Positions 8,747-17,223 of a DNA stretch of 64,000 nucleotides are shown piece after piece. Origin of the DNA: Carboxylicivirga linearis. GTDB lineage: Bacteria; Bacteroidota; Bacteroidia; Bacteroidales; Marinilabiliaceae. A program made the position numbers and the translations under genes. Location of the stretch: positions 248,001 to 312,000 of the forward strand of contig NZ_JAGUCO010000001.1 in NCBI RefSeq assembly GCF_018271995.1. The letters are read 5' to 3'. Under the pieces are notes generated by a model that did not search any database, was not told the origin of the DNA, and was given only the letters and a program-made list of their open reading frames with translations. Each line of letters begins with the position of its first letter. Position 1 is the stretch's first letter.

Positions 8747-9361
8747 ATGGAACAAATACTTAGATCTGTAACCATGCTTTTGGTGTTACTCAATCCTTTT
8801 CTGATCATTGTTTATCTTATTGATATTGTAAAGAAAAAGCCAAAGGATATTTTTCGACAAATCATGTTCAGAGCTTCTTTAATTAGCTCTGTGGTATTTT
8901 GTTTATTCGCCTTATTGGGCGATACCATTTTTAAGTCGGTATTTAATGCCAGCTTTGCTTCGTTTCAGATTTTTGGTGGCGTTATTTTTCTGCTTACAGG
9001 TATACAATTTGTATTTAAAGGAAGTGCTTCCATCGAATCATTACGAGGAGAATCGAAATATGTGGCCGGTGCCATTGCAATGCCCATATTTATTGGTCCC
9101 GGAACTATTAGTTATAGCGTTTTTATAGGAGAACGATTAAATAAATTACACGCAGTTATTGCTATTGTGTTGGCAGTGGCTTTGTGTAGCACCATCATCC
9201 TTTTTCTTAAATACCTGCACGATAAAATACATCAACAAAAAGAAGAGCTGATAGAGCAATACATCGATATTGCCGGACGTGTTATTGCTCTTTTGATCGG
9301 TACTGTATCCATTGAATTGATTATGGATGGACTCGATCATTGGCTTAAAATTATTGGATAA
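8747..9361 (+). CDS. MarC-family integral membrane protein
   Basis: 204 residues, with about six hydrophobic segments at about 5-25, 42-64, 70-92, 103-125, 135-155 and 175-195. The FQIFGGVIFLLTGIQFVF segment and AIAMPIFIGPGTISYSV match the MarC/YhgN family, whose signature is A.P...GPG. MarC proteins have no settled substrate; older links to antibiotic resistance have not held. The start at 8747 has an AAGGG sequence just upstream. It is 19 bp after the winged-helix gene, and the SSF symporter begins on the next base, so it is probably part of the kamA operon. Confidence 0.82.
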   Translation: MEQILRSVTMLLVLLNPFLIIVYLIDIVKKKPKDIFRQIMFRASLISSVVFCLFALLGDTIFKSVFNASFASFQIFGGVIFLLTGIQFVFKGSASIESLRGESKYVAGAIAMPIFIGPGTISYSVFIGERLNKLHAVIAIVLAVALCSTIILFLKYLHDKIHQQKEELIEQYIDIAGRVIALLIGTVSIELIMDGLDHWLKIIG

Positions 9362-10765
9362 ATGCATATTGTAGATATACTGATTTTTTGTACCTACCTC
9401 ATTGCTATGCTTGGGGTAGGTTTTTATTTCATGAAGAAGAATAATTCTACCGATGACTATTATGTTGGAGGAAGAAAACTAAGTAGTCTTCATATTGGCT
9501 TGTCGGTGGTGGCAACTGATGTTGGAGGTGGCTTTTCCATTGGTTTGGGTGGCCTTGGTTTTACTATGGGATTATCCGGAAGCTGGTTGCTTTTTACGGG
9601 CTTGTTAGGTGCTTGGTTAAGTGGAGTTCTGCTTATTCCAAAAGTATCGGACCTGGCACGTGAGAAAGGATTTCTTTCCTTTCCTCAATATCTTGAGCAC
9701 GTATTTGATAAGCGGGTGGCTTTGCTGGCAGGATTAATTTCAGCTATTGGATATATTGGTTTTACCAGTTCTCAGATATTGGCTGGAGCTAAACTGGCAT
9801 CGTCTACTTTTCCAGCTCTCAGCATCGATCAGGCATTATTAGTGATGGGTACCGTAGCGGTAGTTTATACCGTTTTGGGTGGACTAAAAGCTGTTATCTA
9901 TACCGATACTATTCAGTGGATTGTACTAATGGGTGGTTTGATATTGGTTGGACTTCCTTTTGCTTATACTGAAATAGGAGGGATGGAAGCCATACAAAAT
10001 ACTTTAGCCCCTTCTTTTTTAAGTCTGAAAGCCGTTAGCTGGCAAAAGATAGTAAACTGGATGTTTACTATTATTCCTATTTGGTTTATCGGAATGACAT
10101 TATATCAGCGCATTTATGCTGCCAAAGATACCAAAACAGCTCAACGAGGCTGGTTTATTGCCGGTTTGTTCGAATATCCAATTATGGCTTTTATTGGTGT
10201 ACTACTGGGTATGTTTGCTCGTGTAGCTCTTGAAAATAATCAATTACCCGGATATACTTTTACCAATCTCGATGCGGAGATGGGATTACCAGTATTGCTA
10301 AAAACCATCTTACCAGTGGGTTTTTTGGGGATTGTTTTATCAGCCTATTTCTCGGCAATTATGTCAACAGCAGATAGCTGTTTGATGGCAGCTTCTGGTA
10401 ATATCTTAACCGATGTGTTGAAGAAACATAAGGCAAAGAAAAGTCTGCGATATTCGCAATTACTTACCTTATTAATAGGAGTGGTCGCTCTTTCGCTGGC
10501 TTTAATAAAGACTAGTGTACTCGATATGATGCTACATTCCTATTCGTTTATGGTTTCAGGAATGATTGTACCTGTGTTGGCAGCCTTGTTTACCAAACAA
10601 ACCAGCTCGGTTGCAGCTCTTGCTTCTATGGTAACCGGTGGTTTTACAACTTTAACTTTAATACTTTCCGGAGTTACATTGCCATTAGGGTTAGATGCTA
10701 ATATATATGGTATAGCGGGTGCTTTACTGGTATATGTAGCAGCCAGTAAAATTGATGGAAAATAA
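9362..10765 (+). CDS. Sodium:solute symporter family protein
   Basis: 467 residues with about 12-13 membrane spans. It is an SSF (PutP/PanF-like) member. STDDYYVGGRKLSSL near 30 is the classic start of TM2, followed by GLSVVATDVGGGFSIG-like TM2. A GYIGFTSSQILAGAKL segment is TM4, TVLGGLKAVIYTDTIQWIV is the GG.kaV..TD..Q signature near 170-190, and LSAYFSAIMSTADSCLMAAS is TM9 with the sodium-site serines. The substrate is unknown. It begins on the base after the MarC stop codon. In a kamA-ablB operon, uptake of a compatible solute or of lysine would make sense, but this is inference. Confidence 0.9.
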   Translation: MHIVDILIFCTYLIAMLGVGFYFMKKNNSTDDYYVGGRKLSSLHIGLSVVATDVGGGFSIGLGGLGFTMGLSGSWLLFTGLLGAWLSGVLLIPKVSDLAREKGFLSFPQYLEHVFDKRVALLAGLISAIGYIGFTSSQILAGAKLASSTFPALSIDQALLVMGTVAVVYTVLGGLKAVIYTDTIQWIVLMGGLILVGLPFAYTEIGGMEAIQNTLAPSFLSLKAVSWQKIVNWMFTIIPIWFIGMTLYQRIYAAKDTKTAQRGWFIAGLFEYPIMAFIGVLLGMFARVALENNQLPGYTFTNLDAEMGLPVLLKTILPVGFLGIVLSAYFSAIMSTADSCLMAASGNILTDVLKKHKAKKSLRYSQLLTLLIGVVALSLALIKTSVLDMMLHSYSFMVSGMIVPVLAALFTKQTSSVAALASMVTGGFTTLTLILSGVTLPLGLDANIYGIAGALLVYVAASKIDGK

Positions 10766-11346
10766 GATTTGTTCTGCCGGGAAAACTCTTTTGGACTAGA
10801 AACAAAATAGAACACTATGGGGTGTATCAAGTCAAAAGTAAAAGTTAAACACTTATCGCTACGCACTTTCTAATTGCTTCGGTCTTCCGTCTCCGGTCTT
10901 CTTACATATTATATAGGCAGAAGAATATTTAAGTGAATGATAAAGGCACTATGCACTTCTTACTATGCACTGTAACATATTGTATCGGACTGTGGACTTT
11001 GCTCTTCGCACTTTTTTTATTTCAAAAGTTAAAAGTCAAATTTCAAAAGCATTGCACTTTTTATTTCTTGAAATTATATGGTCAGTAGTCAGTAAAGAGT
11101 ATCAAGACATAAATATTAAAATGATTATGTATTTGTAAATCGCTAATGGTTTTTAATCACTATGCACTTGTTTCGGACTTCGGACTCTGACCTTCGGACT
11201 GTTTAAATTTAAAAGCGGTGTACTTTATTACTACTTCAGTCTTTCGTTTCTTTTCAGCAGGCAGTACGTGCAGGCCCTAGCCTGAGATGTCATAGGTATA
11301 CTGTTTTAAATAGAATAGTACCTAACACGCATTAAACCTAACTACT
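10766..11346. other. Degenerate low-complexity intergenic stretch
   Basis: About 580 bp without a credible gene. It is built from recurring short words: CTTCCG/CTCCGGTCTTCT near 10885-10903, CTATGCACTT near 10940 and again near 11160, and GGACTTCGGACT-like words near 11170-11205. TTAAAAGTC is followed by the related TCAAATTTCAAAAG near 11030-11050. Similar words recur at 15490-15690. It looks like decayed repeat DNA. The DUF5683 promoter presumably lies at its right end. Confidence 0.55.
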
Positions 11347-11934
11347 ATGAAACTAAAAAAGGCATTTTTAGTGCTTTGTGCTTTTGTCTTGTCATGTTTA
11401 ACGTCTTATTCTCAAGAAAAAAAGAATGTAAAAGAAGAATCCTATCAATCTCCTTCCAAAGCTGCTCTTTATTCAGCTATCATTCCCGGTGCCGGTCAGG
11501 TTTACAACAAAGCCTATTGGAAAGTGCCTGTTGTGTATGCCGGTATCGGTATGTTTGGATATTTTATTTGGTTTAATAACAAGTTTTATCACGAATACCG
11601 CAATGCGTATCGCGACTTTGAAATACGTGATCCTAATAATACATCCTACCTAAAATACGTAAAGAATGGTTGGCAGAATGTTGATATTTATGGCAGCCAC
11701 GAAAAAGAGTTCGAGAGTGCTTTAAAAAATAAGGTTGATCATTATAAACGCTATCGCGATTTTAGTTATATAGGAATGGCGACCTGGTACGTTCTACAGA
11801 TTGTAGAGGCAAGTGTTGATGCCCATTTTTCACAATTCTCGGTGAGTGACGAACTAACTATTCATTTAAGTCCCTATTCAAAACCTGTAAATAATACATC
11901 TAATTTAGGTTTACAGGTATTGCTTACTTTTTAA
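11347..11934 (+). CDS. DUF5683 domain protein
   Basis: 195 residues with a signal peptide (1-22, ...SCLTSYSQ). The YQSPSKAALYSAIIPGAGQVYNKAYWKVPVVYAG stretch at about 32-66 is the DUF5683 hallmark, including the SAIIPGAGQ motif, followed by one hydrophobic segment (GMFGYFIWFNNKFYHEYRNAY). A DF..Y...R.YRDFSYIGMATWYVLQIVEASVDAHF segment near 130-165 ends the domain. In many Bacteroidota the homologue lies beside parB and dapB; here it stands alone between non-coding stretches. Function is unknown and envelope location is inferred. Confidence 0.82.
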   Translation: MKLKKAFLVLCAFVLSCLTSYSQEKKNVKEESYQSPSKAALYSAIIPGAGQVYNKAYWKVPVVYAGIGMFGYFIWFNNKFYHEYRNAYRDFEIRDPNNTSYLKYVKNGWQNVDIYGSHEKEFESALKNKVDHYKRYRDFSYIGMATWYVLQIVEASVDAHFSQFSVSDELTIHLSPYSKPVNNTSNLGLQVLLTF

Positions 11935-12448
11935 AAAAAGAAAAATAACGAATGACACAGATTATTGAATACACCCTCATTCTGCTCAGGATATGCAAAA
12001 AATTACTAAAGGGAGAGTGAACCATGCTCATTATTTCAAATAATATTGCTCAGGGGAGTGGCCATATTGCTTGTTGAGCGTGAGATATTGCTCGGTAAAT
12101 TTAATATTTTACTCAGGGAGATTGAGAAATTACTAATGGGACGCATAAAATCGCTCATTATTTCAAAAAAAACGACCAAAAAGGTGGTGCTAACAGGTAA
12201 TTGATTGGTGATTTCTACTTGTGGAGATTAATATTTTACCGATTGAGATTGAGAAATTACAAGAGAAGTGGTTTAATTCTTACGAGAGATCAGAAAAAGA
12301 TTGCGAGAATACCTTACCATTAAACGAGAAGTGGTCAAAATTATCAGAGAGAATGAAAATATTAAACGAGAACTATAAAAAGTCCCCGTGAGCTGGTAAA
12401 AACTTCCGGGGGATAGTAAAATAAAGGGTTTTGTGAAAGTATAGTCCT
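11935..12448. other. Non-coding stretch of imperfect internal repeats
   Basis: About 510 bp with no ORF. It contains imperfect duplicated units. AATATTTTAC followed by GAGATTGAGAAATTAC occurs at about 12109-12137 and 12229-12260. GCTCATTATTTCAAA occurs near 12026 and 12151. AAACGAGAA-type words recur from 12323 to 12371. Overall it looks like a decayed duplicated or mobile sequence next to the CPBP remnant. Confidence 0.5.
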
Positions 12449-12643
12449 ATGTGGGCCATTGCCCTTTCTACCTTACTTTTTGCATTGATGCATCCTACAT
12501 TGGCTCAGTTGCCATCGGCTATTATATTTAGTGCATTGTTTGGCTTTGCTTTTTATAAAACCAAAAGTATAGGATTGACAATTGTTTTGCATTTTGTGGC
12601 AAACACGTCATCGTTACTTATTAAGTACTGGTTGCTAAGTTAG
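12449..12643 (+). pseudogene. CPBP (Abi) intramembrane protease, C-terminal remnant
   Basis: Only 64 residues remain from the first ATG: two hydrophobic segments with LLFALMHPTLAQLPSAI (CPBP motif 2) and IVLHFVANTSSLL (motif 3). The family needs an upstream EExxxR motif and at least three more membrane helices, and these are absent; the frame is closed by TGA 13 bp before the ATG. The missing 5' part coincides with the degenerate repeat stretch, so truncation by insertion or deletion is likely. An intact mini-gene is less likely because the catalytic Glu pair is missing. Confidence 0.65.
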
Positions 12644-12672
12644 CTTTAGATTGTTAAATAAATAGATTATAA

Positions 12673-13650
12673 ATGAAGTACAGAGCATTAACAATAAGTG
12701 CATGCATATGGTTGGTAGTATTTTTGATGATTAAAGTCTACCGACCCTATATTTTTTCAAATGGCATCAACGATTATTATATGGCAGGTTCATTTCCCAG
12801 TGTTTTATATCCGACAGGGGTCTTTTTTTTCGGATATCAAATTTGGTATAAAAAGATTACGGTAAAAAAACTTTTGTGGGCCACCATTTGGGCTGGTTAC
12901 ATTTTTGAATTAGCTGATGTGTTAGTACCCCCTCATAACATAGATATCCCCGATTTAATAGCCCTAAGTATTGGCTCAGCTCTCTGTTATTGGCTGGTGA
13001 TGAATAAAAAAGTGCAGGCTTTTTTACTAAGTCAACGCAACCCATTGTTTATAAATGCATCTTTCATCAAAACAAACCACAAATTGCACATGATGAAAAA
13101 TCTAACCATTACGTTATTTGCCTTATTAAGCCTGATGGCTTGCAGTAAAGAAAACGAAAAACCCGTTATTGAAGAAACTCCGTTTGCTACCGCGTGTCCT
13201 GTTGATTATGTATTTATTACGGAGAACGGTAATAGTCTGATTGATTTGGATCAATCCGAAACTTTTCCTGCTATCTTTTCGATTGATCCATCAGAAATTG
13301 ACAGGCAAGAGGTTTTAGAGTATCAAAACAAGTTTTATTATAACGGAAATGCCAATGAGGTTTGGTATAATGCAGACCTGGATAAAAACATGTGGAGCAC
13401 TGTTATTTATGGAATGGTTCCTAAAACTGAAGCAAAATCATTTATAGGGTTTAATAATTTTGATACTGATAGCATTACAACCGTTACCAGCTATTCTGCC
13501 GAGTGTATAGGTGCCCAATATTGTGTTACTATCCATGAGGTGTATTACAATCAAACATTAGTTTATTCCGATGGTACTTTATCGGATGAACTTACTCCCG
13601 ACTATGTACAAATTGTAAAAACAGAAAGTGAAACCGAAGTGCATCTATAG
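12673..13650 (+). CDS. In-frame fusion: VanZ-like membrane protein and lipoprotein
   Basis: One 325-codon frame holds two unlike parts. Residues 1-115 form a small membrane protein with about four hydrophobic segments, and the ELADVLVPP...DIPDLIALSIGSALCYWL stretch resembles VanZ/DUF2809-type proteins. Residues 140-157 then read as a complete lipoprotein signal, MMKNLTITLFALLSLMAC, with the lipobox Cys at 157. A soluble domain of about 165 residues with several aromatic beta-strands follows and has no recognised family. The second part probably has its own start at ATG 13090 or 13093. Either the first gene lost its stop codon or the two reading frames happen to coincide. Functions are unknown. 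Confidence 0.7.
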   Translation: MKYRALTISACIWLVVFLMIKVYRPYIFSNGINDYYMAGSFPSVLYPTGVFFFGYQIWYKKITVKKLLWATIWAGYIFELADVLVPPHNIDIPDLIALSIGSALCYWLVMNKKVQAFLLSQRNPLFINASFIKTNHKLHMMKNLTITLFALLSLMACSKENEKPVIEETPFATACPVDYVFITENGNSLIDLDQSETFPAIFSIDPSEIDRQEVLEYQNKFYYNGNANEVWYNADLDKNMWSTVIYGMVPKTEAKSFIGFNNFDTDSITTVTSYSAECIGAQYCVTIHEVYYNQTLVYSDGTLSDELTPDYVQIVKTESETEVHL

Positions 13651-13661
13651 TTGAAAAAATA

Positions 13662-13695
13662 AAGCCAATGGCTGTTAGATAATAGCTGTTGGCTT
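13662..13695. terminator. Stem-loop after the fusion gene
   Basis: AAGCCAATGGCT (13662-13673) pairs with AGCTGTTGGCTT (13684-13695), 12 bp with two G-U pairs and a 10-nt loop. There is no T-run on the plus strand, but TTATTTTTT follows on the minus strand. The words match a dispersed repeat also found near 14360 and 44835, so it may be a repeat more than a terminator. Confidence 0.45.
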
Positions 13696-13793
13696 ATTGT
13701 ATGATTTAGTTAATTGTAAATAAACAGCTGCCTATTGCCTGAAAATCTAACTAACTAATCATATCTTGCAGGCTCAATTGTAAGTCATCCATT

Positions 13794-14357
13794 ATGCACG
13801 ACGATTTGAAGAAAGCCCTGGAGGTATTACGTAACGGGGGCATTATTTTATATCCAACGGATACTATTTGGGGAATTGGCTGTGATGCCACCAACGAAGA
13901 GGCCGTAAAGCGAATATATGAACTTAAACAACGTACCGATTCAAAAAGTATGTTGGTATTGCTCGATAATACGGCTAAGCTGGCTTCGTATGTAAATGAT
14001 ATTCCGGAGGTGGCTTATGATATGGCTGAGCTAACCAATAAACCGCTGACTATTATTTATGATGATGCTAAAAATCTGGCTAAAAATCTGATTGCCCAGG
14101 ATGGTAGTATTGGTATTAGGATTACTGAAGAGGAGTTTTCAAATCAATTATGTGCCCGTTTTAAAAAGCCTTTAGTAAGTACTTCAGCTAATGTAAGCGG
14201 TGAAGATTCTCCACAGCAATTTGATCAGATTAGTGAGGTTATTAAAGAGGGTGTTGATTATATTGTTGAATTTCGTCAGGAAGAAACAAAAAACCCTGCT
14301 CCATCAAGTATTATTAAAATTGGTAAGGGAGGAGAGATAAAGATTATACGGGAATAA
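13794..14357 (+). CDS. L-threonylcarbamoyladenylate synthase (Sua5/YciO/YrdC family)
   Basis: 187 residues covering one YrdC-type domain. GGIILYPTDTIWGIGCDA near 15-32 is the nucleotide/threonine-binding start, KQRTDSKSMLVLL near 48-60 is the KxR...K motif, and LVSTSANVSGEDSP near 125-140 is the SANxSG signature. The family makes threonylcarbamoyl-AMP from Thr, bicarbonate and ATP for t6A37 of ANN-decoding tRNAs. It is the short form without the Sua5 C-terminal domain, so TsaC-like or YciO-like status cannot be separated by eye. A thioesterase follows 39 bp later on the same strand. Confidence 0.88.
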   Translation: MHDDLKKALEVLRNGGIILYPTDTIWGIGCDATNEEAVKRIYELKQRTDSKSMLVLLDNTAKLASYVNDIPEVAYDMAELTNKPLTIIYDDAKNLAKNLIAQDGSIGIRITEEEFSNQLCARFKKPLVSTSANVSGEDSPQQFDQISEVIKEGVDYIVEFRQEETKNPAPSSIIKIGKGGEIKIIRE

Positions 14358-14396
14358 GCCGTTAGCCATCAGCTACTAGCTATTAGCTTAAAAATT

Positions 14397-14819
14397 ATGC
14401 AAGAAATTATATTCCACCACAGCACTTCGGTGCAGATACGTTTTAACGATATTGATTCATTCGGACATGTGAATAATGCAACCCTTCAGGAGTATTTCGA
14501 CCTGGGGCGCATGCATTATATTCATGATGTGTTTGGTGATAACTTTTTTAAAAGAACTCAGGCCTTAATCATAGCTTCTATTCATACCGATTTTGTTTTA
14601 CCCGTGTTCCTAAAGGATCGGATTGAGGTAAAAACAGCCATTGTAAAGTTGGGTAACAAAAGCCTTGAAATGGAACAGCATATTATTGATACGAAAGATA
14701 ACAGTACAAAGGTGATATGTAAATCGGTAATGGTGGCTTTCGACACTAAAATGCATCAGTCCATTGAGATGTTGCAAGAATGGCGCGAGAAGATTGCTGA
14801 GATGGAGAAATGGTTTTAG
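14397..14819 (+). CDS. Acyl-CoA thioesterase, hotdog fold (YbgC/FadM-like)
   Basis: 140 residues. The 4-hydroxybenzoyl-CoA-thioesterase-type hotdog signature is visible: VQIRFNDIDSFGHVNNATLQEYFD at about 12-35 has the Asp-x-x-Gly-His-Val-Asn core (the catalytic Asp and the helix cap). The following strands (TDFVLPVFLKDRIEVKTAIVKLGNKSLEMEQ) match the family. It probably hydrolyses an acyl-CoA or acyl-ACP; the physiological substrate is unknown. The 39-bp gap from the YrdC-family gene is filled by a dispersed repeat word. The ATG at 14397 is preferred because the hotdog motif begins at the usual distance from it. Confidence 0.85.
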   Translation: MQEIIFHHSTSVQIRFNDIDSFGHVNNATLQEYFDLGRMHYIHDVFGDNFFKRTQALIIASIHTDFVLPVFLKDRIEVKTAIVKLGNKSLEMEQHIIDTKDNSTKVICKSVMVAFDTKMHQSIEMLQEWREKIAEMEKWF

Positions 14820-14844
14820 ATGTTTAATTGTTGATTTGTGAATT

Positions 14845-14881
14845 TGTTGAACTGGCAATTAAACAAATAAACAGTTCAACA
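14845..14881. terminator. Weak stem-loop between convergent thioesterase and rimM
   Basis: TGTTGAACT (14845-14853) and AGTTCAACA (14873-14881) form a 9-bp perfect stem with a 19-nt loop. There is no clear T-run, so terminator activity is uncertain, but it sits exactly between convergent genes. Confidence 0.4.
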
Positions 14882-14887
14882 ACTAAA

Positions 14888-15415
14888 CTATTCAAGGTCA
14901 ATCAATCCTTCTGGTAATTCAAAAATTATAACTTCGTTTTCGTCGTCGATATTCACAATAAAATCTTCAACGATGGGGATTAATATTTCACGGCCTTCAA
15001 ATTCGATTTCAAAAAGCGGATTATTCGAGATGTCTTTAATGGCAACAATTTTACCTAAGGGGCCAAATCCTACTACTTGAACTGAATACCCAACCAACTG
15101 ATAGGCCGAAAAAGCATCGCCTTCTGAGTCCTCATCAATATTTTCTTTTTTAACAAAAACGCGGGCATCCATCAGTCGCTCCATTTCTGTTTCTTCTTTG
15201 GCCAGTTCCAGTTTAACCAGCACGTCAGTTTTATTTTTTTCGCGCGCTTCTTCCATGAAAAAAGGAACTAATCCGCCGTCTAACTCAATAAACAAGAACT
15301 CGGTATCTATGTGGTCAATCGTAAATTCGTCAAACAAACGAACCACTAATTCACCTTTAATACCATGTGTTTTCACAATTAATCCAACTTGTTTACACTC
15401 GTGCTTGTCAATCAT
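14888..15415 (-). CDS. rimM: 16S rRNA processing protein RimM
   Basis: 175 residues. The N-terminal RimM domain begins VGLIVKTHGIKGELVVRLFDE (G.i.k.hGi.Ge) at about 10-30, and a C-terminal PRC-barrel (YQLVGYSVQVV...GPLGKIVAI, IPIVEDFIVNIDDENEVI) ends the protein. RimM assists maturation of the 30S head with ribosomal protein S19. The frame is open up to 15460, but a -7 box TACTTTTG lies at 15433-15440 on the minus strand, inside that extension, so the ATG at 15415 is the likely start. rpsP, the usual neighbour, is not next to it. The acidic patch (DEDSEGD) is unremarkable. Confidence 0.92.
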   Translation of the reverse strand: MIDKHECKQVGLIVKTHGIKGELVVRLFDEFTIDHIDTEFLFIELDGGLVPFFMEEAREKNKTDVLVKLELAKEETEMERLMDARVFVKKENIDEDSEGDAFSAYQLVGYSVQVVGFGPLGKIVAIKDISNNPLFEIEFEGREILIPIVEDFIVNIDDENEVIIFELPEGLIDLE

Positions 15416-15432
15416 CGTTATTGAGTTTTTTG

Positions 15433-15440
15433 CAAAAGTA
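15433..15440 (-). promoter_or_regulatory. -7 box upstream of rimM
   Basis: TACTTTTG on the minus strand fits TAnnTTTG. It lies 18 nt upstream of the chosen rimM start and argues against the longer ORF. A -33 TTG at 15458-15460 has a 17-nt spacer, so the match is imperfect. Confidence 0.5.
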
Positions 15441-15460
15441 AGGATTCTATAATAGATCAA

Positions 15461-15697
15461 TAGGTGTTATTCTTATTTTTTGTGATTAACCGAAGCCGTC
15501 AGTCCGAAGTCCGCCACTGGGTGTGACAGCTTAGCCTTTATTCCAATAAGTACAATTAGCCTCCTATGTCTTCTATCTCCGGTCTTCTGTCTTCATTAAA
15601 AAAGGTCTTAATACTTCAAAATACTACTGACCACAGACTAATTACTAACCAACTATTACTACTTTTAAGTCTTCAAAAACTAAAATACAATTCAACT
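15461..15697. other. Word-repeat intergenic patch before mpl
   Basis: Contains GTCAGTCCGAAGTCCGCC near 15500 and CTATCTCCGGTCTTCTGTC near 15572. These share words with the 10.8-11.3 kb patch. The frame is accidentally open into mpl, which creates a false N-terminal extension. Confidence 0.5.
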
Positions 15698-17053
15698 ATG
15701 AGGGTTCATTTTATTGCAATCGGGGGAAGTGCTATGCATAATCTGGCTATTGCCTTACATCTGAAAGGATTTACCGTAACCGGTTCCGACGATGAGGTGT
15801 TTGAACCTTCAAAGTCCCGTTTGGCAGCTCATGGTTTATTGCCCAAAAAAGAAGGCTGGGATGAGATGAATATCAGCGATGAACTGGATGCAATTATTTT
15901 GGGTATGCATGCCCGAAAAGACAATCCTGAGTTGGTAAAAGCGCAACAATTGGGATTGAAAATCTATTCGTATCCCGAATATTTATACGAACAAACCAAA
16001 GATAAAACGCGTGTGGTTATTGGCGGAAGTCATGGTAAAACAACCACAACCGCAATGGTTATGCATGTGTTAAAAGCTTTGGGTAAGGACTTCGATTATA
16101 TGGTTGGAGCTCAACTCGAAGGTTTTGATACCATGGTTCGCTTAACCAAAGATGCACCGATAGCTGTTTTTGAAGGAGACGAATATTTATCATCGCCCAT
16201 TGATTTAACCCCAAAATTCCATTGGTACAAGCCTCAGGTAGCTATGTTAACAGGTATTGCCTGGGACCATATGAACGTATTTCCAACCTGGGAGAATTAT
16301 ATCAGTCAGTTTACCATTTTTGCCGACAGCATGCCTGATGATGCCACTTTGGTTTTTTTTAACGAGGATGAAGAGTTGGTTAAGTTGGGAGAGCATCAAA
16401 AAAGTAGGTTGAATGTTCAGGAATACTCGACCTTGCCTTACAAAAAGAAAAACGGAAAAGTAGTAGTTTTATGGGAAGGTAACGAATACCCTATGGCAAT
16501 CTTTGGCGATCATAATCTGCAAAATATGAATGGTGCACGGTTGGTTTGTAATCAAATTGGCATTTCGGATGAAGAATTCCTATCAGCCATAAGTAATTTT
16601 GAAGGAGCAGCTAAGCGTCTTCAGTTGCTAGAGAAGAATGAAACAACTCATATTTATCTTGATTTTGCTCATTCACCATCTAAATTAAAAGCAACTACCA
16701 ACGCTATGAAGCAACAATTTTCTGATCGCAAATTAATTGCTGTGATGGAGTTGCATACATTTAGTAGTTTGAACAAAAAATTCTTACCTCAGTATAAACA
16801 TACAATGGAAATGGCTGATCAAGCTGTTGTTTTTTATAATCCGGAAGTGTTAAAACATAAGCAATTGCCCGATCTTTCGAAACAGGAAGTTAGTGAAGCC
16901 TTCGATCAGGATGGCTTGTTGGTGATGACGCAATCAGATGAGTTAGTAAGTTGGTTAAAAGAGCAAGATTTAACGAATTCAAATTTACTAATTATGACAT
17001 CAGGTAACTTCTCGGGTGTTGATTTGAAAAAGCTGGCTGCTGAACTGATCTAA
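15698..17053 (+). CDS. mpl: UDP-N-acetylmuramate:L-alanyl-gamma-D-glutamyl-meso-diaminopimelate ligase
   Basis: 451 residues, as expected for Mpl. It recycles murein tripeptide by joining it to UDP-MurNAc. The Mur ligase order is clear. A Rossmann-like N-domain opens MRVHFIAIGGSAMHNLA. The central ATPase has the P-loop GGSHGKTTTTAMV near 115-127, FEGDEYLSSP near 165, and HMNVF near 210. A C-domain has YLDFAHSPSK near 330 and FNPE/NSNLLIMTSGNFSG near the end. Mpl and MurC are similar, but the 'IGGSAMHNLA' start and absence of a division-gene neighbourhood favour Mpl. An open frame back to 15566 encodes repeat-derived sequence and is excluded. Confidence 0.9.
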   Translation: MRVHFIAIGGSAMHNLAIALHLKGFTVTGSDDEVFEPSKSRLAAHGLLPKKEGWDEMNISDELDAIILGMHARKDNPELVKAQQLGLKIYSYPEYLYEQTKDKTRVVIGGSHGKTTTTAMVMHVLKALGKDFDYMVGAQLEGFDTMVRLTKDAPIAVFEGDEYLSSPIDLTPKFHWYKPQVAMLTGIAWDHMNVFPTWENYISQFTIFADSMPDDATLVFFNEDEELVKLGEHQKSRLNVQEYSTLPYKKKNGKVVVLWEGNEYPMAIFGDHNLQNMNGARLVCNQIGISDEEFLSAISNFEGAAKRLQLLEKNETTHIYLDFAHSPSKLKATTNAMKQQFSDRKLIAVMELHTFSSLNKKFLPQYKHTMEMADQAVVFYNPEVLKHKQLPDLSKQEVSEAFDQDGLLVMTQSDELVSWLKEQDLTNSNLLIMTSGNFSGVDLKKLAAELI

Positions 17054-17223
17054 GACTGTTGAGGTGTTTGATGGTTCGCTTGATACCTATATGGTTGTGA
17101 AACGAATCTGGAATTCAATAAAAAAATAAAAAAAGCTTGTAACTTATTGTAATATCAAGGCGTCCTATTTATCGTAGCATTAAGTTGCTGTAAAATTGAA
17201 TATTAATTAAAATACCCCTTGAT

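Noticed and set aside
10540-10866. 108-residue minus-strand ORF over the SSF 3' end
   Set aside because: Most of it is antisense to the symporter; the rest is low-complexity DNA.
15566-15697. 44-residue N-terminal extension of Mpl
   Set aside because: It encodes repeat-derived, low-complexity sequence; Mpl proteins begin at the MRVHFIAIGG motif.
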